Shown in pieces: positions 23,632 to 34,681 of a DNA stretch of 64,000 nt. The DNA lies in assembly GCA_015179125.1 (NCBI GenBank), contig WHVA01000556.1, positions 1-64,000 of the forward strand. The letters are read 5' to 3'. Within the stretch, counting starts at the first letter, position 1. Each line of letters begins with the position of its first letter. Below the pieces are notes generated by a model. It ran no database searches and was not told the origin of the DNA. It saw nothing but the letters and a program-made list of their open reading frames with translations. The position numbers and the translations under genes were made by a program. Origin of the DNA: Gautieria morchelliformis (Eukaryota; Basidiomycota; Agaricomycetes; Gomphales; Gomphaceae).

Positions 23632-26600
23632 CTAGAGGTCCCGCCCAGCTGCGCCCGCATTAGGTTTCGTCTGCCAGTGTGTTTCGGTGCTGACGGGGAA
23701 GGTGTGATCCGCGGCGCCATTCATTCCGGAGGCACCAAGACTGCGACGATGATGAGGGGTGCGCCCCTCGCGGGGCCCACCCCCAGGGTTACGGTGTTGC
23801 TGGTGACCATAGTCCGTCCCACGCCGATGGTGGCTTTTCATAGAAGTTTGATGCATGGTTGAATCATGTTGACCGTACACCCCTGCGCGACCCGAGCTGG
23901 CAGGTACTGATGGAGCCTGCGAAGGATAATAAGACTTGGGTGCAGGATAAGGCGGAGGTGCAGAAGAGGGAGGAAGTGTTGGATACGTAGTACCAGGAGG
24001 GGGAGCGGAAATCCAACCGTTGCTAGCCATGGGTAATTGCTGTGGGTGCTGATGCTGAGACTGTGGTCCCGTCACAGGGGCGTGCTGGGGCATAACCATA
24101 GTCTGCTGCATGGGAAACGGGACGGGATAGAGTTGAGGATGAGGCGTCAAATTCTGCCAGTTTCCGATGGTCGATGCACCAGAGTGGGGTTGTGCCTGAG
24201 ACTGATCAACCGCCGTCCCTGATGTGGACATATACTGACCAAGCCTTTCAGGGGGGTAGACAGGGATGAAAATACCGCCGGGCTCTCGCTGAATATATCC
24301 GGTAGGCCTCACAGGCGCAGGCGCAAGCTCCACGCCTGGAGGGGGGTTGAACCAGGGAACAAATGGAACGACGTTCTGAAGCGTGTACTGAGATTTTAAA
24401 TATAGTCATAAACAGAAAACAGACAAACCCTGTAGACTGCTGCCATCCATGGATAGGGATTGGATCCATCACCTGTTGGTTGTCCGGCGACCTGTTGGGG
24501 ATAATACCCGTACGGACCATACGACGTCGGAGGCATCGCGTAAGGTGGAATCCAAGAAGGAGGCTGAGCGTAATATCCATTATTGGTAGGCGCAGAACCG
24601 GCAGAAGACGGAGCATATATAGATGCAGCGTCAGGACTAGATTGGGGAGGCGTAGAAGTCACCGTTTGCGAGTCTGGCTCAGACTGAAGCTCGTGATGCG
24701 TAGATTCAGCGGGCGGCGAAGAACGAGTGACAGTCACGGCTGCAAACGTGAGCGTAGTGTCCGCAGAATGGTTCTGTACCTCCATGCTGGCATCTGGGGT
24801 ACCATCCGAGCAGGACGATCCCACAGCAGGTCCGGTTTCATGCTTCGTCTGCAGCTCACTAGACGCCGTTTCACCGTGGCTGCCTGTACCGGGCTGAGCT
24901 GCCTCAGCCATTGAACTGGTATTAACCCCGTTCTCCAATTGGCAGGACGTGTTCTCCGAAGTGTTGTCCTGATTAAGGTGGACATCATCGGCTGGCTCCA
25001 CCTTGATTCTCCCTGCCTCAGGGGCAGACGCGAATCTAACATGTCCATTATCATCTGGCTCACCTCCTTCAGTGCCGTTATCGACGTCACACACGGAGCT
25101 GTCGCGATCAAACTCAGGTGAGCCACGCTCAGTGCGTAGAAGACCCTGGTTGAATCGGCCGCGACCGCGGTATGCCCATCTCCTAGGAGGATTAACATTG
25201 CGTAGTTGTACCTTGATTTTGCGATCGTCGTAAACCCGCATATGCTTCACAAGTGGGAAAAGAAAAGGTAATTATCTTGCCGCGGTGGCGCATAAGAAGG
25301 TATACGCACCTCCTCCTTAATGGCTTTCTGCGAAGCCCCATAGTCCGTAAATTTGACGAAAGCGAATGCACGTCGATGTACAGGAGCTAAAATTCGGCAT
25401 ACACATGAGGACAGAACTTGCATCAGTGAAGGGACCACCACTCACCATGGTATCCAGGCTTCACAAACCTCATTTCCTCAATCGTGCCATACTGTCCAAA
25501 CACATTCCTCACCCTTTCCTCATCCCATGTCTCCATATCCAACCCGCCTATAAACAATTCTCGTCCCTCCTGTAACTGGAGTTCCTCGGTTCCATGCCCC
25601 AATGGATATACGTGAGGTGTCACATATGGCGCAGGGAAGGTCTGCTGCACAATGTACCCCTGCCTAGGTGCGATCGGGGGTATATACCCCGGCACAGACG
25701 AGTACGGCACTGTGTATCCTTGCGCAGAGGCATACATGGCATCCTTCCTCATCTCGTCAGCGTGCGGGGCGTATCCGGCAGGTGGCGTGCCGGGAGTGAC
25801 GGGAAATCCGGGAGTAACCGGAGATGGCTCGACTACGGATTCGAGATCAGGCGTGTGCGGGACAGCCGTTGGGGTGTTAGGCTCCGTGTGCATCCGGGCG
25901 GCGTTTATAGTGGTGGAGATCGGAGGGGGAGACGGTGCCCCAGAGCGTACACTTCGGTGTGAGTGAGTGCTCTGTGATACCGGCACGCAAGACTCAGGAA
26001 AAATTATACTCACAAGCTTCTCCTGCCCAGCCATGCCCCCTTTTTCCCTCTTCCGCGGCCAGCTGCAATATCACTGCCTTCACCACCCAATGGGGGGAAG
26101 TCACTTTCGGAGAACGTGATCGGGTCTTGATGTTGTTCTTTTTTTGTAATACCAGTCGGAGGTTGCGTGTGGAGTTGTTGCAGACGCGTTCCAGATGCCA
26201 TAGGAACTACTGCCCGCTGGCCATTGGCCTCCCTTTCGCCAACATGCGCAACTTGAGGATACGGGTGCGTGGCGTTCGTATTGTTGATTCCACACGTAGA
26301 TGGGTGGGAAGGCTGCTGCATGGGAAGCCCAGAGGAATTACGTGAGTGTCCATATGGACCAAGTTGCGAATACGGCGGATGGTGAGGTCTGCCATAGGTA
26401 TGCGACCAACAGACAAAGAGGCTTGGCACGTATTGAAGGGCCTAGAAGAACCACATAAGGATCGATTATGGATGGTAGCGTCAGGCAAATGATGAAGCAG
26501 AAGAAATAATACTTGCCGTAATTGCAGAGACAGCGTCGTTTCTATGTTCCCACTTTACCGCCCACATGGGTGGTTGCGGTCGCGCGTGCTCAGAATTCTC

Positions 26601-28151
26601 ATCTCCGACGTCCTTGATGGATGCAAATGCAGACCCGCCACGCATAAAGGCGCGTTCTTCCCCGGAGGGGAGCTCTGATGCGTATGTACTCGTATGCGGA
26701 GGCGGAATTGGAATATGGGTGGCGGCTTCAAAAGGCGTAATGAACTCAAGTGGGCCGAACGCCTCCAAGAGAGTCTTCAGACACTAGAATAAAAGGTGAG
26801 TCAATGGTCACGAAGAATCTTCTTTGCTTCGGAAATAAAGGAATCATCGCTTCACCTTCAAGTCACCTTCTTTGAGACCTCCTGGGAATAGTATACCGGA
26901 ACCAGAGAGCGGGTCATCCGGGCGAGGAGGAGTATAATTGGGAAGTTGGGCGGGATCAGAAGAGATCGCCTCGCTACCGAGACTAACTTGGATGTATCTG
27001 GACGGTATACTGCCATCAGATAAGAGGACAATTGGTAATGCAACAACAAGGATAACAATAGAAGACAGAAATGGGAAAAAAGGAAGGGAACAACGTGATG
27101 AAAGATCATAAAGCTGCATACTTGGTGCCTCGACATCTCCTCAATCTCAACGGGCTACTTTCCGCACCGCCTCGGGCTCTGCCTTGTAAATCATTCGAGG
27201 CCTGAGTTGAGGCGGCCGCGGGTCTCCAAGAAACGAGGAGAGTTCTGAATGCCCGCGCCTTCTCGCAGCGGATATGGCGGTCCATGAATGGAGACAACCC
27301 ACACGCAGCAATGAGGTTTGATGCTTGGGAGGCGGACTGCGCGGAGATAGGAAGTTAGATCGATTACTTGTAAAGAGATACCGGATAAGGGTGGATTGAG
27401 CACGAGAATCAGGTGATATCGACGGCGAATCGATAAGGAACTTCCGCCACAGTTATACAACACTTTGTGGTGGAAGACAGACACGTGATTGAGCAGAAAG
27501 CGCGCACGCACCTCGACTTGTACGAATGCGCAGACGGCGCCACGATTATCCCTTATGAGTTTTATGTGTTTAATGTTGGCATGCTGGGAAAGATGTTCTG
27601 ATAGCAGGACCTGAAGTTCGGCTTCTGGGATATGGGAGGGCAGACTAAGGAAAACAGAAGAGCGTAATCAGCCTTCCTGTATAGCTGAAAGCGACAGACG
27701 AGGAAAATGGAGGCGTAAAAGGAGAAGTGCCCAAAGAGGAAGGGGGAAGGAAGATAAATTAATGAAGGACCGCGCGGGATGCGAGCGACGAATGGGCAGC
27801 AGGCGAACACGAGGCGGCGCACGTGACCCAAGTAAGGACGTACCTCGCTACAAACACGCTCGCGTCGTGTGGCATACGGGCTTGTATGGGCGAACACGTA
27901 TCAATGTTATTTTGTACCACTACCGAAGAGGGGTCAGAGTAATCGGGGTCAGGACTAGACCGTCCTTTCTCCGCTGAGGGGTGCGTCGCATCGGGGTCGC
28001 GAGACTCACGCTCGACATGGACTGTGCCGGTGGCGCTGCGGAGGTGGAGAGCGACGTCGGGACTGGAGACGTGTGGAGAGCCTAAGGGGGGTGTATCAAC
28101 AAGAGAGTCGTAGCGGGTGCCCCAGGCGCGGCGAGGAGGTGGAGAGGGCAT
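23632..28151 (-). CDS. Multi-RRM RNA-binding protein with Pro/Gln/Ser-rich tails
   Basis: A large spliced gene read from MPSPPPRRAWGTRYD at 28151 to a stop at 23632 with at least ten exons. RRM1 starts at VFVASLPSHIPEAEL and continues with GAVCAFVQVE (RNP1-like). A second, more diverged RRM includes RYIQVSLGSEA, AFGPLEFITPF and MWAVKWEHRNDAVSAI. RRM3 has LFIGGLDMETWDEERV (RNP2) and RRAFAFVKFTDYG (RNP1), followed by KIKVQLRNVNPPRRW and an Arg/Gly segment. Linkers and the C-terminal ~450 residues are low-complexity (Pro, Gln, Ser, Tyr). This suggests a post-transcriptional regulator in nucleus or cytoplasm. Introns around 28150-26760 were placed only approximately, and a junction near 27130-27300 is unresolved. 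It could be two genes, but the open junction near 25980-26040 favours one. Confidence 0.75.
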
Positions 28152-29804
28152 CTTCTACGAGATGCTTGTTAAAGGATGAAGGTGGAAGCAAGAGGCAGGA
28201 GAGAGCTATGGGCGCAGTTTGTGCGATTTTTAAGGGACTGCGGGTTACGAAAAGATGAAGCTGAATTATAGCCGATACAGCGAAAAAAGTGACAACAATT
28301 TTCCGCGGATCCAGGCCATATTTGTTACGTTGCATATATGTGCGACGACTGGTTGTCAATTCTTTTGAGGGTTCTATAGGCAAAGTCAATTATCGAAGTC
28401 GTTGATGAAAGATCGAGACGCCCAAGCAGACACAAAAGCCATATTCTCGCATGATTGGCGGAACGAGTCAGTAGCAAGGCAGCTTGTAAGTGGACTGTGA
28501 GGTGCAGCCAGAATCCCCACGTTTTGGAAGTCTTGAAGATTAACTTTCATACGTCGTTTCGCAATTTTGTCAAATTGAATGTCGTCAATTGGATGTTTAC
28601 ACCGTAACGGAAGGGCGCATGCAAAAGCAGGCAAGTCATAGCAGAGAGGGCAGGTCTAGTGAAGCAGTCCGCATGCTAAACATATGGCCTGAGCAACGAC
28701 CGTAGATGAGGCAGCAAGTACTCGTGTCCAGCTAAACCGTGGGCGAGCGTTGACCGATGCGAGGCATATCACACACATCGGCCCACGTGCGAAGGTTCTC
28801 TGTAGACCCTAAATCGAGTCAGTAATAATAGAAGGATGTTCAATCTTACGAGGCACTTACAGTGCGTCCTGTCGCGCGGAAAGGAAGGCATGCGGCTTCG
28901 GAGCAAAGGAGTTGCGCCAATTCGGAACCTTAGTCGAATACTCCCAGGACGTGACATGCTATCGACTTGAAACGGATTGATCAAGCACAAGAGTAGAATA
29001 GTGATCTCCTAAAGCTACTGGCTGAGATTGACCAAGCTTGGAAGTTGAGGTGCTTATGTGGTTCGAAGCAAGTAACATGCCATGACGGCAGTTTGGTCTC
29101 CGCATCTCCGACACTTGTCTTCGACAGAACTGCTCAACACCACACCGACCGGCCAGCCATATCAATGTGCAGCGCTCGTATCATTCTTGTTGGGATACGC
29201 GGTCCTCAGCCTACCTCCCTTGACGGTGACATGCCTTGCTCTCTGGCTGTGGCCAGCGTCTTCGGAGTGCAGCTGATGATGCATAAGAAGGTTATGGTCG
29301 AAATACTAAACACAAGATCGCTGACGTCACTTTCTGCTGATGGCTACTAAGTGCAGAATGAAAGCGGACAGTAGGTGACGCGTGCAGCCTCCTCATTTGT
29401 AGTCGAGCGTTTGACTCCATTCTGTGGTTCTATACTTTTTTGTGCGACGCAAAAGCTTTCAGAATTATTTAGTCAGTAGTGCACGAATTATGATTCATGA
29501 TGCTGGCAAGCGTAAATAATGAAAAGTTGTGTAACTCACGGTGCTCTTCCTACCATAACTTACAGTAAATAAGTTGTGATGGGAGGTGCATACAGCTGCG
29601 TAGACTGGAACAATAGCATTGATATTAATGCCTAAGTTTAGAGCGCACGTTATCGCCGCAAACATGTCAAGTACTGTACTTACCTAGCATTGATGTTTAC
29701 GTAAGGCCTTAGGCTGACCCATCGGCGGTGTTTCTTTCACTCTCTTAGTTTTCTTCAAGACCCAACGATCTGTCATAGATCTGCACCGGGCTGAGCCATA
29801 CACA
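28152..29804. other. Intergenic between divergent genes; one weak ORF
   Basis: Separates the divergent RNA-binding protein and RPB6 genes. A minus-strand frame at 28386-28634 (82 codons) has plausible composition (KVNLQDFQNVG and similar) and could be the last exon of an unrecognised gene, but no upstream exon could be supported. Confidence 0.3.
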
Positions 29805-30455
29805 ATGTCAGACGACGGTGGCGATGGCGATGTCGGAGGACAATATGAGTATGGAGATGCAGAGCGAGTTGACACTTACCACACTATTTCTTATGTCGTT
29901 ACTCAACTGTCCTTGCAGGGCCTTTGAAAGAGCCGCAATGGTACCTACCTATCTTAACATCACATGTCTCTTATCTTACACTCCCTTAGGAGGATCAGCC
30001 CGATTATATCGCCCCAGAAGAAGAAGGGGACGATAATGGTGATCAGCCGGCTTATAATGAGATGCCGGAATACGACGACGAGCATCATTATGGCGAACAA
30101 AAAAATCAGATCCAAACTCTGGAAGATGTGCCGGTGGGAAAACCCCAGGATACCGATAAGCCTAATAAGGTCCGAGTGACAACGCCTTATTTGACCAAGT
30201 ACGAGCGGGCCAGAGTGTTGGGTACAAGAGCGTTGCAGATCAGGTAGGCAGTTTCGACCTGCTGGCGGGCTAGTGCACTGAGGTGGCGGCTGTAGTATGA
30301 ATGCGCCCGTCCTCGTACCTTTGGATGGCGAGTCGGATGCACTGCAGATAGCAATTAAGGAGCTCTCGCAGGGAAAAACGCCACTTATTGTACGGCGATA
30401 CTTACCTGATGGTAGTTATGAGGACTGGAGTGTGTCGGAGTTGATTAGCGAGTAG
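29805..30455 (+). CDS. RPB6: RNA polymerase subunit RPB6 (ABC23)
   Basis: The omega-like subunit shared by RNA polymerases I, II and III, needed for assembly in the nucleus. Four exons (29805-29848, 29919-29940, 29990-30243, 30296-30455) sum to 480 nt, giving 159 aa, close to the usual fungal length. Exon 2 is a 22-nt microexon; it was inferred because it alone brings exon 1 and exon 3 into phase. The N-terminus is acidic ([12 protein letters not shown]), as usual. The conserved core reads [21 protein letters not shown], split by the last intron, then [32 protein letters not shown] and the terminal VSELISE. Nothing suggests damage. Confidence 0.93.
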
Positions 30456-32464
30456 ATGGCGATCTGTGGTATCATCAGAGAAATATTGTAAATGATTGTA
30501 ACGGTATTATTATATACGCCATCGCAATAAATACTGCTACAACGGCATACCAGACATTAGAACAGCCCTATCCCTAAAGTCCTTGCCATCGGATGTCATG
30601 ACTATACCATATGCCCATGGTTTAACCATGCAGAGCGCTTCGACCAGTATAGGATCTACCTCACAGGAGGAATGTCTTACGAGGACCTGTGTTGCACTGC
30701 ACTACTAACGACTTACCAATCAGATTCGGGATAGCTTTTTGGCTATCTTGTTTTCCAGGTGTGTTTCGAGGGAACACATGTCTGATGTGTCGTTGATGTC
30801 GACGTCCTCACACTGCTCGAAGGGAAACAACAGATTCACCTCATGGAGAAGTTTCCATCCTGCCTTATCCATCGCCTCTCCCAACTTTTCAAGCTTGCAT
30901 AGACCCTCCAATGCTCCACGTCGCATTTCAGCAGCAGTACCTCCAAATCGCCCGTGCCACCTGTCTCACTGCTCTCCGTTCCACTCGGTGAAGACAGCGG
31001 TCCTGCGCGCGTCAACGAATAAGCCAAAGCGAACCACGGCCAAGCCCCATCCGCAGCACAAGCCCCAAGCCTCCAACATTGAACTAGTTGTAGACAGTTC
31101 ACTTACGCCTTAGAGGGTTACGATGCTCGTTTGGTGCTGGAACACCAACCTCGGGGCGTGGCGATTTCTGCTGGCGTCCCGCGTCTATTCGTAGTTTCAA
31201 AGTGACTGCACGAGGGTTACCGCCCCTTCATCGACGATCTCCCTCACCCTCCGAGAACTCTACAAGTTCGGGACGTCATGGCATACGACGTATGTCGAAA
31301 ACAAAATAATATCACACCGTCAAGACGGTCTTGATAGTGTGATATCATTTTGTTTTCGATTTGTTAGTCAAACTGAGGAGTTAGGTATACTTATATACGG
31401 TATGGAGTGCTGCTTACGCGCACAGGAGTAGTCAAGTATACAAAGTTGAAAGTTCCGCTCTCTGCCCACTAAGTTCTCTGAATGCTTGCCTGAATTCACC
31501 AACCTTCTCAAGGACAGCCGCGAAGACGTATAGGCTGACTAGAAGGCCCAGGGGCAGGTTTTTGGCTGTACCGCTCTCACCTTATTCTATTGACTGTAAA
31601 GTTGACACTGATGGTCAACTGATATTGCTGATATTGAATACAATAAAAGCCTTGAAGCACCTCTAATCACCATCCAGCAACAGACCATATTCGTGTGTTA
31701 CTGTTTGCTTATCCATGTTGGTTTGGAGACGGGGTCAGCAATGGAAGGGGCAATGTGCGAATTGTGCTTTCCAATATTACTAACCTTGAACTCCCGGGAC
31801 CTATGAATGCTAGGGTGTTGGTGGCACAGCTATCCCTGCCACTTCTTGAACGCCTCACCATTTCCCAGTGTCCTTCTCCTGCAGACCAAGTGCTGGATGA
31901 ATTGGACCACCCCCACCCCCGTAGCACCTGCCGAGGTCAGCATACACACTTGTTCCATTTCTGAAGAATGTCTGCCCCCTTCCTACAGGCTTTGTTGAGA
32001 ACAACCAAATAGGAAGTCACTTCCTCCGCGAGCCATTGATAGTGTCGTTGCCATCATTAACCTCGTCGGCGGCAGTCAGCAGGTCGATAGACAAAGGGGG
32101 TTGGTGTCCTCCTGATCAAGCTTTTGTATTTTCACATTGTACAAATCTTACCGGTGGACCCATTGTGCTGCTCGTGAAACCTCGCTTGGAAGAGACTCCC
32201 GACACATTATCGACTTCTTTGCAAACGTTGGTCCCCGTGAAGATCGAATATTAAAGATTGATTCCTCCGTACCGGAATGGCTGAGGACTAGGGTCAGGAC
32301 AGTAAGCTGCCGTGCACTGCGGTATCTGCGCGCACGTATCCGTTCTCCAGCTAACACGAACGGTACAGCCACCACACATGGTTTAAGTGGTGAGGGAAGA
32401 ACGGACAGGGATTCGCCTTGAGCAAGTGGTAAGACGAAACACTTGGGACGCGTTAGAATTGCAT
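30456..32464. other. Intergenic with gene fragments
   Basis: No complete gene is supported. A minus-strand frame ending at 30720 (LLHEVNLLFPFEQCEDVDI and following) looks coding-like but has no recognised domain. A plus-strand frame at 31695-31964 (ITNLELPGP, LSLPLLERLTIS) resembles the leucine-rich part of fungal F-box proteins and may be a fragment of one. A strong inverted repeat lies at 31295-31359 and is listed separately. Confidence 0.3.
31295..31359. repeat. 65-bp near-perfect palindrome
   Basis: Two 32-nt arms (31295-31326 and 31328-31359) flank a single G at 31327. The arms begin TCGAAAACAAAAT and end ATTTTGTTTTCGA and differ at only about three positions. As RNA either strand would fold into a long hairpin with essentially no loop. 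It lies in a gene-poor region with no coding frame. It could be a tiny foldback transposon or a hairpin RNA locus. Confidence 0.85.
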
Positions 32465-32773
32465 TTAGAGCACATCGTCTGAAGAATAAGGCTCGATAGC
32501 TGGCCGTTTCTGTTTCCGCTTCCTGTTCTTTTTGGTGATGCTGGGTAAATTCGCGCCATCTGTAGGAGGTTTGTCCTGCCCGATGGTCGATGTGTCGCGT
32601 TCAATGACGGCTACTTCGTTGTCGTGTTCGGTCAGCTCGAGTCGTGGCTGCTTCTCAGGCCTTGTAGGCACTGGCGAGCTCCCCGAATCCCGAGGTCGCG
32701 TCAGCCCGAGACATTCTAGGATACCCCAGCCGTCTGTGTACGGCTGGCTGGAAGTCCACGCTTCAATTTTCAA
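32465..32773 (-). CDS. Putative small basic protein, possibly truncated
   Basis: A 102-codon frame from the Met at 32773 with a middle rich in charged residues and a basic cluster (KKNRKRKQKRP) resembling a nuclear localisation signal, ending in an acidic tail (SSDDVL). No family is recognised. Its start lies only 25 bp from the ATG of the divergent integrase-core gene, leaving almost no room for two promoters. It may therefore be the end of an older gene cut by arrival of that gene, or a spurious frame. Confidence 0.35.
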   Translation of the reverse strand: MKIEAWTSSQPYTDGWGILECLGLTRPRDSGSSPVPTRPEKQPRLELTEHDNEVAVIERDTSTIGQDKPPTDGANLPSITKKNRKRKQKRPAIEPYSSDDVL

Positions 32774-32798
32774 TTTCTATAAGCTAAAACTAGACGCC

Positions 32799-34470
32799 AT
32801 GGCACCAAAGAAGCATCAACAACCTCTTACCGCGTTCAAGCTCAGAAAGCGCTCGTGCATCCGTGATCCATTGCGCCCGCCAATGCCCAACATCGCAGGT
32901 AAAAACCAGTACGGGGACAAGCCCTGTGAGTAATGAAGAATGGTAGCTTTAGCCTAATCTAATATTCAACACCAACAGACCCTCCAGACAACGAGCTTCG
33001 AGCTGAATTTGACCAATACACCCGTGAAAGTTTGCCTGCGCCTGACCAGCTCGCACGACTTGAGGCAAAGTTTGGTCTTAAGATAAAGTATGTGGCATTT
33101 GGTTTTACTCAAAATTGTTATTCTGACAATGTGCAGGCGAAGTGTTCTATATCAATTGCGCAAGCGGCTTAGCAACTCGACTGTCCGCAAGAATGAACTC
33201 GATATGTCACAAGCAGTGATTAATGTGAAGGAAAATGATATTATGGGCTTGTGGGGTGTTGGGCAAGTAAAACAAAGGCTAGCGGAACAAGGCATACATA
33301 TATCGCGGTATGATCTCTTTTACGATCCTCATGTTATGATATTAAGAAGCTGTCCCAGCCGCGAGTGTAGGAAGATTCTCCATGACCATTTTAATGAAGA
33401 ATTTGAATACAGGTTTGCGGAAAGCCGGAAAATCAAGCGAAAGCCGCTTTTGGCAGTTGGACCGTTCCATAAGTTCCATTGGGATGGGCACGAAAAGCTC
33501 GGTGGACAGGCACTTGGAATGGGACCAATTGGACTCCCTATCTATGGTGGAAAGGATGAGTGGTCAAGTTACCTCGTTAAGCTTGTTGTCATGCCAAGTG
33601 TTCGGCTTGCTCGTGCAATTGCGCATGTTAAACTTGACGTTATTGAAGAAATGGACTGTAAGATTGCTTTGGCTTCATTTCATTCTTGTGCACTCACAGT
33701 TTACCTAGATCGTATTGCTATTACTGATGTAACGGACATGGGAACGGAGACGGGAGAGATGCTTCATATCCAGGAGACATTATGGTTAGTAGCTCGGCTG
33801 CATCATTTATTATATATTTTGATATGTTGATACCGTTCAGGATGGATGCGGCTCCTGAATTTTCCCTTGAAAAATGGCCAAGTGGTATGCATCTGCGTAG
33901 TGTCCATAATACGCCAATAGAAAGTTTTTGGCGGTGGAAGCGCAATGGTGAAGGCCATAGCATTCGCCACATCCTTTCTCTTGGCTGTGACAGAGGGATA
34001 TTCCACCCTAATGATGGAATTCACATGTAAGTAATTGCAGAACACAGTAAGTAATTTACTCACCTTGTAACAGCGATGTCTTCAATTGGCTTTGGCCACC
34101 GCTAGTTCAAGACCGCCTTGATCGCTTCCGTGATTACTGGAATTCACACCATATCCCTTATCAGAAGGGCAAACCGAATGCATCCGGAACATCCCCACGC
34201 AACGCACTTCTCGTTCCAACAAGTGTGTCAACTACTGCACGTGATTGCTCAATCCACGTACGTCCTGAACTGGTAGACCATTTACGAGAAGCTTATGGTG
34301 GGGATGAGGGACATGAGGCCGCTTTTCGGTTTGTTTCCTGTGAGTTTCAAGCTGAAGCTGACAACGCTTGGCTTGCTCTCAGACGGCCTAGCATCATCTT
34401 AGCTACGGCATGGGATGTGTTTACTGCAGTTGTTGATCACATTAGTACTGAACGGGCAACTAATATGTAG
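32799..34470 (+). CDS. Integrase-core (DDE) domain protein, intact and spliced
   Basis: Seven exons (32799-32925, 32979-33087, 33137-33307, 33359-33657, 33700-33784, 33841-34026, 34074-34470) sum to 1374 nt, giving an open 457-aa protein. It belongs to the eukaryotic integrase-core group found in many fungi and animals. A helical N-terminal part (LWGVGQVKQRLAEQG) resembles a DNA-binding region. The catalytic region has FHWDGHEKLG (first Asp), TDMGTETGEM (second Asp) and NTPIESFWRW (Glu), so the D-D-E triad appears complete. No LTR, gag or reverse transcriptase accompanies it, and I found no convincing terminal inverted repeats. It may be the transposase gene of a DNA transposon (Ginger or IS3EU-like) or a domesticated host gene. 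It converges with the alpha-kinase gene, leaving about 210 bp between them. Confidence 0.82.
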
Positions 34471-34681
34471 AATTAAAAACAAAGTCTAATTCAGCGCATG
34501 CAGAGATAGATAAAATAGATTAGACAGAACAATCATGTTGACGGAACCTTTGTATGCATCGTCTTACATAGGGCACAGTCCCAAAAGACATAATTGGATA
34601 TAAAAAAATTTTTAAAAAATAAAAAAATAAAAAAGTCTAATTCAAATATCTTGTTGCTCTATACCGGTAGCACACATTGAT

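Noticed and set aside
24363..24914. Plus-strand 183-codon Arg-rich ORF
   Set aside because: Antisense to the Pro/Gln-rich coding exon of the RNA-binding protein; Arg-rich shadows are expected there.
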